DNA of 64,000 bases from Candidatus Flexicrinis proximus (lineage in GTDB: Bacteria > Chloroflexota > Anaerolineae > Aggregatilineales > Phototrophicaceae). The notes under the pieces are model-generated. The model saw only the letters and a program-made list of their open reading frames with translations, was not told where the DNA came from and made no database searches. The translations under genes and the position numbers were made by a program. Every line of letters begins with the position of its first letter. Positions within the stretch are counted from its first letter, which is position 1. Positions 43,728 through 52,234 of this stretch are shown here, in pieces. The stretch covers positions 124,001 to 188,000 of the forward strand of contig JADJQF010000016.1 in NCBI GenBank assembly GCA_016712885.1. The letters are read 5' to 3'.

Positions 43728-45182
43728 CTAGCGTGCCGGCGGCAGAGGGAGCGGCAGGACGCTTTCTGCCTCACGGGTTGCATAGCTGAGAGTTTGGAGT
43801 TCGAAGTTATCGACAATCAGGGTCCCGCCTGTCCCTTTGAACTTGAGCGCTATCCGGATCTTGCTCAACGTTCCTTTGGGCAGAACCGTGAGGATTTCTG
43901 GAATACCGGTTTTATAAAGGAGCTCATTGCTCTTGACTGTGCGGATGGTGCCATCGGTAAAGGTGAGCTTGAGGGAGAGGATGAAGGGCAGCCCTCCGGG
44001 GTTTCCGTCCGCGGCGACCGTGTATAAAAGCGTCAGGTTATCGTCGACAGGGAGCGGCGGCGAAATGACCACCGTCTGCTGAAGCTGGCTGTTCTCGCCC
44101 GCGCCGCCGCTGAAGAAGAAGGCGTTAGTGATGAAGTCAGATACTCCGTCTCCCGTCCCGTTCTTCACTTTCCACCCCAGCAGCGGATCGCCTATATTGT
44201 CGAAACCCGGATTGACCAGCAGATTGTTCGAGCTGCCCAGACTGACGGAGATTTTGTAGCGCGAGGCGCCGACGGCGTTCGTGTTAGTGTTCACCCGGAG
44301 GGCACGGACGTAATACACCCCCGCCGCGAGAGTTGGACTCATGGATGCGGCATTTGCCCCGGTCGTTACACCGCAGGCGATATCGTCGGCAACAGAGACA
44401 AACACCTCTGGGAATATGTCGAGTGACACTTCATCTGAGAACGACCCGGCATTACTGAACAGGCTGCCGCGCGCGCTGATATGTACTTGCGTATGTATGG
44501 GTACAGTGAGTTTGAACCACGCCGGATACTGGAGGGTGTTGGCTGCACAGGCGGGGTTGGCGACGACCGGATCGTGACCCGCCCCATACTCCATGCCGCT
44601 CAAGGTGACCGTCTTGCCGAACTTGAGCGGGACGGCATGGGCCGGATCGCTGCCGGCGGGGGCCAGTGAAGCAGGCACGTCGAAGCTGAACGAGACGCTC
44701 AGCGAGTGCGGCGCACGGACAGGGACACTAGGCACTGCGCTGATGCTGACATAATAACTGCCAGCAGCGATTACCGGGTAGCGCAGCTTCGCCGCCCCCG
44801 TGCCGTCGTCTTCACAGTCGACATTTGTCAGATCTGCCGGTTCAAGCGCGACCCCGGTCTCCTGCCAGACCGACACGACTGTATCGTAATTCGACCCTAT
44901 CGTGTCGACCTCCAGCGTGACGCCGGCCGGCGCATTCAGACTGTACCAGACACTCTCTTCGCCGATGCCGCCGATGCAGGGCTGCGTCTCCCCGGATTGA
45001 ACCGTGGCATCGGGGATGCCCGTGACAGTCTGGCTGAACGGTGCGCTTACGATCACGGCGCCGGCAAACATGTCGTTCGAAGGTGGTACGCGCGGCTCGT
45101 TCTGCGCGGCGGTCGGCAGCGAAAACAAGAGGCACACCAATATCAAGACAATAAAGCGGAATCTGTATGGCGTGGTTGTCAT
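43728..45182 (-). CDS. Secreted PPC/CBM-like protein, paralogue C
   Basis: The start MTTTPYRFRFIVLILVCLLF is preceded by GAGGTCATCCCTA; cleavage is likely after PTAAQ. The domain order is as in A and B: SVWYSLNAPAGVTLEVDTIG, NYDTVVSVWQETG, CEDDGTGAAKLRYPV, YPAWFKLTVPIHTQVHISAR, and a C-terminal GWKVKNGTGDGV / GENSQLQQTV module, ending VLPLPLPPAR. It is the promoter-proximal gene of the three and is divergent from the TetR gene. Confidence 0.8.
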   Translation of the reverse strand: MTTTPYRFRFIVLILVCLLFSLPTAAQNEPRVPPSNDMFAGAVIVSAPFSQTVTGIPDATVQSGETQPCIGGIGEESVWYSLNAPAGVTLEVDTIGSNYDTVVSVWQETGVALEPADLTNVDCEDDGTGAAKLRYPVIAAGSYYVSISAVPSVPVRAPHSLSVSFSFDVPASLAPAGSDPAHAVPLKFGKTVTLSGMEYGAGHDPVVANPACAANTLQYPAWFKLTVPIHTQVHISARGSLFSNAGSFSDEVSLDIFPEVFVSVADDIACGVTTGANAASMSPTLAAGVYYVRALRVNTNTNAVGASRYKISVSLGSSNNLLVNPGFDNIGDPLLGWKVKNGTGDGVSDFITNAFFFSGGAGENSQLQQTVVISPPLPVDDNLTLLYTVAADGNPGGLPFILSLKLTFTDGTIRTVKSNELLYKTGIPEILTVLPKGTLSKIRIALKFKGTGGTLIVDNFELQTLSYATREAESVLPLPLPPAR

Positions 45183-45240
45183 TAGGGATGACCTCACTAT
45201 GAGTAAGTATGGCAATTGAATAGGAAATTTCAGGTCTTGG

Positions 45241-45280
45241 CAAGCAATTGCTTGACAAAGTGAATACTATTCACTATAGT
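45241..45280 (+). promoter_or_regulatory. Promoter and operators of the TetR gene
   Basis: TTGACA (45252-45257), exactly 17 bp, and TATAGT (45275-45280). The perfect palindrome GTGAATA-C-TATTCAC (45260-45274) fills the spacer and abuts the -10. The self-complementary CAAGCAATTGCTTG (45241-45254) overlaps the -35. This is the layout of an autoregulated TetR promoter. Confidence 0.8.
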
Positions 45281-45315
45281 GTATATATATCGCATTTGAG
45301 AAAGCATGTCGCAAT

Positions 45316-45981
45316 ATGGGCCGTCGAGAGCAGTACCGCGAACAGACCCGCGAGGAAATCAAAGGCATCGCCCGGCGTCAGATGGCCGCCGGCGGCTGGC
45401 CGGCTGTCTCGCTCAATGCCATCGCCAGGGAGATGGATGTCGCCGTCTCCGGCCTTTACCGCTACTACGAAAACCGCGACGCGCTGCTGACCGCGCTGAT
45501 CCTCGACGCCTTCAACGCGCAGGGCGAGGCGATGGAAGCCGCCGAAGCCGCCCATCTCCCCCGCGAAGACCTCGTCGGGCGGCTGATGGCCGCGCTGCGA
45601 GCCTACCGCCAGTGGCCGCTCGATCACCCGTCCGAGTTCGGGCTGATCTACGGCACGCCGGTCCCCGGCTATCACGCGCCGGCCGAGCTGACCGTGCCAG
45701 CGGCATCACGGGCGATGCGCGTCGTCCTCGGCGTGCTGATCGAAGCGCGCGCGCGCCGTGTGCTGGACAGGGTCCACATCCCGGAGCTTCCGCCGGTCAT
45801 GGACATGGGCGTACCGGCGGACATCGCGCAGTGGGGCGTACTCGGCTGGACGCGCATCCACGGTTTTGTCACGCTTGAAGTCTTCGGCCACCTCGACAAC
45901 GTCGTCCCCGACCGCGACGCATTCTACGAGGCGGAATGCCGCGCGCTGCTCGAAGCCGGAGGGATGACGCCGCCTGGATAA
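45316..45981 (+). CDS. TetR-family transcriptional regulator
   Basis: The N-terminal HTH (residues 10-60) reads REEIKGIARRQMAAGGWPAV then SLNAIAREMDVAVSGLYRYY, as in TetR proteins. The ligand-binding domain resembles the WHG type (LDHPSEFGLIYGTPVPGY). At 221 residues it has full length. It probably controls itself, perhaps also the divergent secreted-protein gene and the downstream epimerase. Confidence 0.9.
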   Translation: MGRREQYREQTREEIKGIARRQMAAGGWPAVSLNAIAREMDVAVSGLYRYYENRDALLTALILDAFNAQGEAMEAAEAAHLPREDLVGRLMAALRAYRQWPLDHPSEFGLIYGTPVPGYHAPAELTVPAASRAMRVVLGVLIEARARRVLDRVHIPELPPVMDMGVPADIAQWGVLGWTRIHGFVTLEVFGHLDNVVPDRDAFYEAECRALLEAGGMTPPG

Positions 45982-46119
45982 GCACACCCCGGCGCCTTTC
46001 CGAACCCTGTTCCACACCCGGATTTTCGAAACTTCCGCAGAAGCCCGCCCGTGATCGGGATTATTGGTGTGGAGAACGCCGGCTGCCCGATCAGGCAGCG
46101 TTACAGGAGAAACACGAAC

Positions 46120-47061
46120 ATGTCCAACACCAATACCACGCACGTCGTCTTCGGCACTGGCCCGCTCGGCAGATCAGTGATGCGCGCGCTCGTCGCTCAG
46201 GGTAAACCCGTCCGCATGGTCAACCGCAGCGGCCGGGCAGACGTCCCCTCAGGCGTCGAAGTCGTTGCCTCTGACCTCTACAACCCGGACAACGTGCGCG
46301 CCGTGACTCGGGATGCCGCGGTCGTCTACCAGACCTCGCAGCCGGGCTATACCGAATGGGTCGCCAAGTTCCCGCCGCTGATTTCCTCGATTTTGGACGG
46401 CCTGCGCGGCTCACCGGCGCGGTTGGTGCTGGGAGACAACCTGTATATGATCGACAATACCGGCGGCGCGCCCATCATGGAAAACGCCGCCAATAATGCC
46501 GTGACGCGCAAAGGCCGGGTGCGCGCTCTCTGTGCCGATATGGCGTTCACCGCGCACAAGGCCGGGTTCGTCAAGGTGGCCGCCGTGCGTGCGTCCGACT
46601 TCTATGGGCCGTATGTCCTTGACAGCGCGCTCGGCGAACGCACCTTCCCGCCGCTGCTGGCCGGCAAATCCGTCGGCGTGATCGGCAGCGCGGACATCCT
46701 GCATACCCACACCTTCATCAGCGACTTCGGCAAGGCGATCGCGCTGGTCGGCGAGCGCGACTCGGCCATGGGCCGCGCCTGGCACGTCCCGACGCCGGGG
46801 CCGATTACCACCCGCGCCTTTCTGGAGCAGGCCGCGCAGATCGCCGGAGTTCCCTTGAAACTGAGCAAAATCACCCCGCTCATGCTGCGCGCCCTCGGCC
46901 TGTTTGTAGGCACCGTGCGCGAGGTGATCGAGATGCAGTACCAGTTCAACCAGCCGTACATCGTCGATGCCAGCGACTTCATCCGCGAGTTTGGCGATAT
47001 TTCCACCCCGCGCGAAACCGCGCTCAAAGCAACGCTCGACTGGTTCACGAACCATAAGTAA
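46120..47061 (+). CDS. NAD(P)-binding epimerase/reductase (atypical SDR)
   Basis: HVVFGTGPLGRSVMRALVAQ is the Rossmann glycine motif (G-x-G-x-x-G), followed by VRMVNRSGRADVP. The region VKVAAVRASDFYGPYVLDSA is shared with extended SDR sugar epimerases, but the usual Tyr-x3-Lys is not obvious. 313 residues. ACAGGAGAAACACGAAC precedes the ATG. It follows the TetR gene and may be its target. Confidence 0.85.
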   Translation: MSNTNTTHVVFGTGPLGRSVMRALVAQGKPVRMVNRSGRADVPSGVEVVASDLYNPDNVRAVTRDAAVVYQTSQPGYTEWVAKFPPLISSILDGLRGSPARLVLGDNLYMIDNTGGAPIMENAANNAVTRKGRVRALCADMAFTAHKAGFVKVAAVRASDFYGPYVLDSALGERTFPPLLAGKSVGVIGSADILHTHTFISDFGKAIALVGERDSAMGRAWHVPTPGPITTRAFLEQAAQIAGVPLKLSKITPLMLRALGLFVGTVREVIEMQYQFNQPYIVDASDFIREFGDISTPRETALKATLDWFTNHK

Positions 47062-47087
47062 CGCGAGTCACAGAGAACATGAGGGAG

Positions 47088-47245
47088 ATTTAGGGCTGTG
47101 CCCCAAACCCGAGCAGGGATGCAAATCCCTACACCCTCCATTTGCCTTTAGCTTCGCTTGCGAAGCTAAAGGCCATGACGGAGTCCAGAGGGCGCAAGCC
47201 CTTTGGCGGAGGCGTGGAGGCCGCGCCTCCACAGACCATACCGGC
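47088..47245 (+). repeat. Multi-hairpin repeat R10
   Basis: Hairpins in the standard order, with central arms TTTAGCTTCGC / GCGAAGCTAAA. R1 has TTTGGCTTCGC / GCGAAGCCAAA, a compensated G-C to A-T change. The end is GTGGAGGCCGCGCCTCCAC. Confidence 0.9.
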
Positions 47246-47380
47246 GTACACGCTTGTATGCCGTAAACGCACCTCCCTGAAGCCCTATCCGGCGCACGGA
47301 CCGGCGGCTTTTCCGCTGGCTGGGGCGCCGTTCTGTTTTATACGTAGCAACGACTTGCCGCGAAGGACTATAATGACGGG

Positions 47381-47788
47381 ATGAGTGCCGAATCCCGCGC
47401 TGCGGTGCGCCCGCGCAAACTGGTCTGGATCACAATCACCCTGGCCGTTGCGGTCTTTGGAGCAGCCTTCCGGATGCTGTCGCCCGCACTCAGCCCTTCA
47501 GGCGTGACGCACGTCCCGGTCCTGTTCGATATTGTGTTCGGGCTGGCGGGTGGGGCGGGTCTGCTGTGGGCAGCCTTGCGGCTATGGCGCCGGCACCGGC
47601 GCGATCGGGCGGCGGCGGGGTTAGCATTGATGAGCTGGGCGGCGCTGGCCGCAGGGGTGACGCTCCGCACAGCGCTTTTCGCACAGGCCGACTATGAGCG
47701 CGGAAGGATGGCCTTCTTCGCGATGGTGGCGGCGGCGCTGGCACTTTCTGCGCTCGCAGCACTCCGGTTAAAAAGTGGCACTGACTAA
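47381..47788 (+). CDS. Small membrane protein, about four TM
   Basis: The 135-residue product has four hydrophobic stretches (LVWITITLAVAVFGAAF, VLFDIVFGLAGGAGLLWAAL, GLALMSWAALAAGVTL, MAFFAMVAAALALSALAAL). No domain is recognised. TATAAT at 47369-47374 lies just before the ATG, too close for a start site there, so the promoter may lie elsewhere. Confidence 0.55.
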   Translation: MSAESRAAVRPRKLVWITITLAVAVFGAAFRMLSPALSPSGVTHVPVLFDIVFGLAGGAGLLWAALRLWRRHRRDRAAAGLALMSWAALAAGVTLRTALFAQADYERGRMAFFAMVAAALALSALAALRLKSGTD

Positions 47789-47907
47789 AGATTATAGAGA
47801 TTATTACGGCGTAGTAGAGAGATCGCAGCACATTTTCTGAGTGGGTCAAGCAGCGCGCGCCGGATACCGGCACCTGGAAACTGGATACTAAACGCGGGAG
47901 CGGGAAG

Positions 47908-49485
47908 ATGGTTCTGCAAGAGAATGATACCACCGAACAGGTGAACCCCAAGATCGAACAGCTGCGCGCCCGGCGCGCAGCCAGCCTTGCCGGCGGCGGA
48001 CCTGAACGGGTCAAACGTCAGCACGAGAGCGGCCGCAACACCGCCCGCGAACGGCTTGATATCCTGCTCGATCCGGGCAGCTTCCGCGAAATCGGCGGCT
48101 TTGTCGAGCACCGCTCGCATAATTTCGGCATGGAAAAGCAGCGCGTCCCCGGCGACTCGGTGGTCACCGGATGGGGGACGGTCAATGGCCGGCTGGTGTA
48201 TGTCTACAGCCAGGACTTTACGGTCGTGGGCGGTTCGGTCAGCGAGGCGCACGCGCAGAAGATCTGCAATCTGCTGGAAATGGCGATGCGGAATGGTGCG
48301 CCAGTAATCGGCCTGAACGACAGCGGCGGCGCGCGCATCCACGAAGGTGTCGAATCGCTGGCCGGCTATGCCGATATCTTCCTGCGCAACACCAAAGCAT
48401 CGGGCGTGATCCCGCAGCTCAGCGTGATCATGGGGCCGTGCGCGGGCGGCAGCGTCTATTCCCCCGCGCTGACCGACTTCATCCTGATGGTCAAGAACAC
48501 CAGCTATATGTTCATCACCGGGCCGGATGTCGTGAAGCAGGTCACGCACGAAGAAGTCTCGTTTGAAGATCTGGGCGGCGCCAGCGTTCACAGCGTCAAG
48601 AGCGGTGTCTGCCACATGGTCGGCGAAAACGAGACCGAAACGCTCATGCTGCTGCGCCAGCTCCTGAGCTACATGCCGCAGAACAACATGGAAGACGCGC
48701 CCTACGTCCCCACACAGGACGACCCGCTGCGCGCCGATGCCGAACTGGACAGCATCATCCCGGACAGCCCGAACAAGCCCTACGACATCAAGGAAGTCGT
48801 CGAGCGGGTGGTCGATCGCGGGACGTTCTTCGAGATTCAGGCCGATTACGCGGCCAATATCGTGGTCGGCTTCGCGCGGCTGGGCGGCCACAGTGTAGGC
48901 GTCGTCGCCAACCAGCCTACCGTGCTGGCAGGCGTGCTGGACATCCCGGCCAGCGAAAAAGCCGCGCGGTTCATCCGCTTCTGCGACTGCTTCAATATCC
49001 CGCTGGTCACCTTCGTCGATGTGCCGGGATACCTGCCCGGAACCGACCAGGAGCACCGCGGCATCATCAGCAGCGGCGCGAAGCTGCTCTATGCCTACTG
49101 CGAGGCGACCGTGCCCAAGCTGACGGTGACGACCCGCAAAGCCTATGGCGGAGCTTACTGCGTGATGAGCAGCAAGCACATCCGCAGCGACCTCAATCTG
49201 GCCTGGCCGACGGCGGAGATCGCGGTCATGGGGCCGGAAGGCGCGGTGGAGATCATTTACCGGCGCGACCTGCAGGCGTCGGACGATCCCGTGGCGCTCA
49301 AGGCGCGTCTGGCAGCCGAATACCGCGAGAAGTTCGCCAATCCCTATATCGCGGCCAGCCGCGGTTTTGTCGACGACGTGATCGAGCCGCGCGACACCCG
49401 CGCCCGGCTGATCAACGCGCTCGGCGTGCTGGGGAATAAGCGCGATGAAAACCCGCCGAAGAAGCACGGCAATATCCCGCTTTAG
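47908..49485 (+). CDS. pccB: Acyl-CoA carboxylase carboxyltransferase subunit (propionyl-CoA type)
   Basis: The 525-residue protein is the beta (carboxyltransferase) subunit, which moves CO2 from biotin to acetyl- or propionyl-CoA. Motifs: ERVKRQHESGRNTARERLDI, GLNDSGGARIHEG with the acyl-CoA oxyanion hole, IMGPCAGGSVYSPALTD, and FVDVPGYLPGTDQEH. The Asp in the last block suits propionyl-CoA. It leads an operon with biotin carboxylase and biotin carrier genes. Confidence 0.93.
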   Translation: MVLQENDTTEQVNPKIEQLRARRAASLAGGGPERVKRQHESGRNTARERLDILLDPGSFREIGGFVEHRSHNFGMEKQRVPGDSVVTGWGTVNGRLVYVYSQDFTVVGGSVSEAHAQKICNLLEMAMRNGAPVIGLNDSGGARIHEGVESLAGYADIFLRNTKASGVIPQLSVIMGPCAGGSVYSPALTDFILMVKNTSYMFITGPDVVKQVTHEEVSFEDLGGASVHSVKSGVCHMVGENETETLMLLRQLLSYMPQNNMEDAPYVPTQDDPLRADAELDSIIPDSPNKPYDIKEVVERVVDRGTFFEIQADYAANIVVGFARLGGHSVGVVANQPTVLAGVLDIPASEKAARFIRFCDCFNIPLVTFVDVPGYLPGTDQEHRGIISSGAKLLYAYCEATVPKLTVTTRKAYGGAYCVMSSKHIRSDLNLAWPTAEIAVMGPEGAVEIIYRRDLQASDDPVALKARLAAEYREKFANPYIAASRGFVDDVIEPRDTRARLINALGVLGNKRDENPPKKHGNIPL

Positions 49486-49515
49486 AGGATTGTCTGGACG
49501 ACCGAGGGATTGCGT

Positions 49516-50466
49516 ATGACCAAATTTCAGGATGCCGCGTTCTTGAAAGGCTCGCAGTACGCTGGGGCCGATAAGCTGGCCGCCCGCATCAGCCTGCACG
49601 ACCAGTTTACGGTCAGCCATATCGGCCTGCACCGCTGGATTTTCGATATCATGCTCTCGGCGATCGGCTCACGCGGGCGCGTGCTGGAAGTCGGGTCGGG
49701 TCGCGGCGACCTGTGGAAGAAGAACGCCACCCCGGAACGCAAAGACCTGATCGGGGACGATACCGAAAAGATCGTCAAGCTGCGCGCGGCCATGAAGGCC
49801 AAAGCCGGCGATCTGCGCGAAGAAACACAGCCCGCCGATACCAGCGAACGTTTTGGCCGCATCCCGTCCGGTTGGTCGATCACCCTGACCGACCTGTCTG
49901 CTGGCATGCTTGCCGACAACAAGGCGCACCTCGGCGAAGACCTTGCCTCTCGCTTCAGCTACCGCGAGGCCGACGTGCAGGCGCTGCCCTACCCGGATCA
50001 CAGCTTCGATGCGGTCATCGCCAACTATATGCTGTATCACGCGCCGGATTTAGGCGCGGCGGTCGCTGAACTGCGCCGCGTACTGCGTCCGGGCGGCGTG
50101 CTGTTCGCGATGACCAACGGCACGCGCCACCTGCTGGAGATCAACCAGTTCGTCGAGAAATCCGGCATTTCCGCCGCAGCCTCGACCTTTGGCATGATGA
50201 ACGTGCGCCTGGCCTTCAGCCTCCAGAACGGCAAAGCGCTGCTGGGGACGGCCTTTAAAGATGTCGTCCGGCTCGACTTCCCGACTGAACTGATGGTGAC
50301 CGAGGTTCAGCCGATCCTGGATTACGTCGCCTCGATGCTGGAAGACCCCGACGAAGTGATGAGCGGTGCGGGCGGCCTTGCGCTGGCCCGGATTCTCGAA
50401 CTTCAGCTGGCGGAAACCGGCCTGATTCGCATCAGCAAAGAGACGGGTATGTTTGTGGCACGCTGA
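49516..50466 (+). CDS. SAM-dependent methyltransferase
   Basis: The class I motif VLEVGSGRGDLWKKN lies near residue 57. The later ITLTDLSAGMLADNKAHLG, ADVQALPYPDHSFDAVIANY and LRPGGVLFAMTN blocks complete the SAM fold of the UbiE/Coq5 or methyltransferase-11 type. The start is the ATG two codons after a TTG. It is inside the acyl-CoA carboxylase operon, so a lipid or acyl substrate is possible. No specific reaction can be given. Confidence 0.9.
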   Translation: MTKFQDAAFLKGSQYAGADKLAARISLHDQFTVSHIGLHRWIFDIMLSAIGSRGRVLEVGSGRGDLWKKNATPERKDLIGDDTEKIVKLRAAMKAKAGDLREETQPADTSERFGRIPSGWSITLTDLSAGMLADNKAHLGEDLASRFSYREADVQALPYPDHSFDAVIANYMLYHAPDLGAAVAELRRVLRPGGVLFAMTNGTRHLLEINQFVEKSGISAAASTFGMMNVRLAFSLQNGKALLGTAFKDVVRLDFPTELMVTEVQPILDYVASMLEDPDEVMSGAGGLALARILELQLAETGLIRISKETGMFVAR

Positions 50467-50567
50467 ATAGAAGCCTCCACGGGGCGGCACGGCGCACCCG
50501 CTGTGCTGCCCCGACCCCCGATCATGGGTCGAACGGACTGAGGCAAGCAGGATGATAAAGAGGATTT

Positions 50568-52187
50568 ATGGACGGGTTGATACAAGATTATCCATTAACG
50601 ATTGATCGCATCATCGAGCACGCCCGCCGTATTCATCCGCATAAGCGGGTGAGTACGATGCTGCCCGATGGCTCGATGCACCGCACCACCTATGGCGAAA
50701 TGTACCGGCGCATCAAACGCCTGAGCAAGGCGCTGGTCAAATTGGGCGTAAAACCCGGCGACCGAGTCGCCACCTTCGCCTGGAATACCTACCAGCACAT
50801 GGAGCTTTACTTTGCCATTCCGGGTGCCGGCGCGGTGTGCCACACCCTGAACCTGCGGCTGTTTGCCGAGCAGTTGGTTTACATCATCAACCATGCCGAG
50901 GACAAAATCGTTTTCATCGACGGGACGCTGATCCCGCTCTACGAGAAGTTCGCGGCGCAGGTGCCGGGCGTCGAAACCTACGTCCTGATGAACGTGCCGA
51001 AGGGGGCACCCTGCAGCCTGCCCAACGTCCTGTACTACGAAGATCTGATCGAAGGCAGCGACGAGGATTTCGCCTGGCTGTCGACCGACGAGCGCGCCGC
51101 AGCCGGGCTGTGCTATACCAGCGGCACGACCGGCGACCCGAAAGGCGCGCTGTATTCGCACCGCTCAACCTATCTGCATGCGCTGGCGGTCAATCAGGCG
51201 AGTTCCGTCGGTCTGACCGAGCGCGATGTGCTGCTGCCGGTCGTCCCACAGTTTCACGTCATGGCCTGGGGCATGCCGTATGCCGCGCCCATCGCTGGCG
51301 CGGATGTCGTGATGCCCGGCCCGCACCTAAAACCCGAGCCGCTGGCGCGCATGATCGAGGGCGAAAAAGTGACGGTCGCGGCGGGAGTGCCGACGATCTG
51401 GACGGCGCTGTATCACGAGGCGAAGACCAATCATCGCGATCTGAGCAGCATCCGCGCGCTGGTGGTGGGCGGGTCGGCCATGCCGCGCGCCCTGACCGCC
51501 GGCTACGAGCGCGACCTGGGTGTGAACGTCGTCCACGCCTGGGGCATGACCGAAATGTCCCCGATCGGCACGGTCAATGTGCTGCGTTCAGCGCATGACG
51601 GGCTGGATCAGGAAGGCAAGTGGGACGTCAAAGCCTCGCAGGGGACGCCGGTGTTTGGTGTCGAGGTGCGCATCATCGACGAAAACGGCCTCGAACTGCC
51701 GTGGGATGGCGCCAGCATGGGTGAGCTGCAGGTGCGCGGGCCATGGATCATCCGTCAGTATTATAAGCGCGATCTCGCGCCGGAGAATTTCACCGCCGAC
51801 GGCTGGTTCCGTACCGGCGATGTCGTGACCATGAGCGCCGACGGCATCATGACCATCAAGGACCGGACCAAAGACTTGGTAAAATCCGGCGGCGAATGGA
51901 TCAGCACGGTCGAACTGGAAAGCGCTATCATGGGCCATCCCGACGTCCTGGAGGCGGCGGTGATCGCCGTGCCGGACGACAAGTGGTCCGAGCGGCCGCT
52001 GGCGGCGGTGGTCGTCAAACCCGGCTCAAACGTGACCAGCGAGGCGATTATCGACTATCTGAGTACGCGGGTCGCTAAATTCTGGCTGCCAGACCGCGTG
52101 ATCTTCGTCGCCGAAGTGCCGAAAACCAGCGTCGGCAAATTCGACAAGAAAGTGCTGCGCCGGCGCTACGCCGAGGGCGAACTATAA
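50568..52187 (+). CDS. Acyl-CoA synthetase (AMP-forming)
   Basis: The ANL superfamily motifs are GLCYTSGTTGDPKGALYSHR near residue 185, WGMTEMSPIGTVNV, WFRTGDVVTMSADG and the C-terminal TSVGKFDKKVLRR with the adenylation Lys. 539 residues, as for medium- or long-chain fatty acid-CoA ligases. It is in the carboxylase operon after the methyltransferase gene. It would feed acyl-CoA into beta-oxidation or carboxylation. Confidence 0.93.
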   Translation: MDGLIQDYPLTIDRIIEHARRIHPHKRVSTMLPDGSMHRTTYGEMYRRIKRLSKALVKLGVKPGDRVATFAWNTYQHMELYFAIPGAGAVCHTLNLRLFAEQLVYIINHAEDKIVFIDGTLIPLYEKFAAQVPGVETYVLMNVPKGAPCSLPNVLYYEDLIEGSDEDFAWLSTDERAAAGLCYTSGTTGDPKGALYSHRSTYLHALAVNQASSVGLTERDVLLPVVPQFHVMAWGMPYAAPIAGADVVMPGPHLKPEPLARMIEGEKVTVAAGVPTIWTALYHEAKTNHRDLSSIRALVVGGSAMPRALTAGYERDLGVNVVHAWGMTEMSPIGTVNVLRSAHDGLDQEGKWDVKASQGTPVFGVEVRIIDENGLELPWDGASMGELQVRGPWIIRQYYKRDLAPENFTADGWFRTGDVVTMSADGIMTIKDRTKDLVKSGGEWISTVELESAIMGHPDVLEAAVIAVPDDKWSERPLAAVVVKPGSNVTSEAIIDYLSTRVAKFWLPDRVIFVAEVPKTSVGKFDKKVLRRRYAEGEL

Positions 52188-52234
52188 AGATCGAACCATA
52201 GAGCGCACAGAGTATACAGAGGAAGCACAGAACG

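Noticed and set aside
47785..49632. 615-codon minus-strand ORF over pccB
   Set aside because: It is antisense to a clearly recognisable carboxyltransferase; long antisense frames are expected at this GC content.
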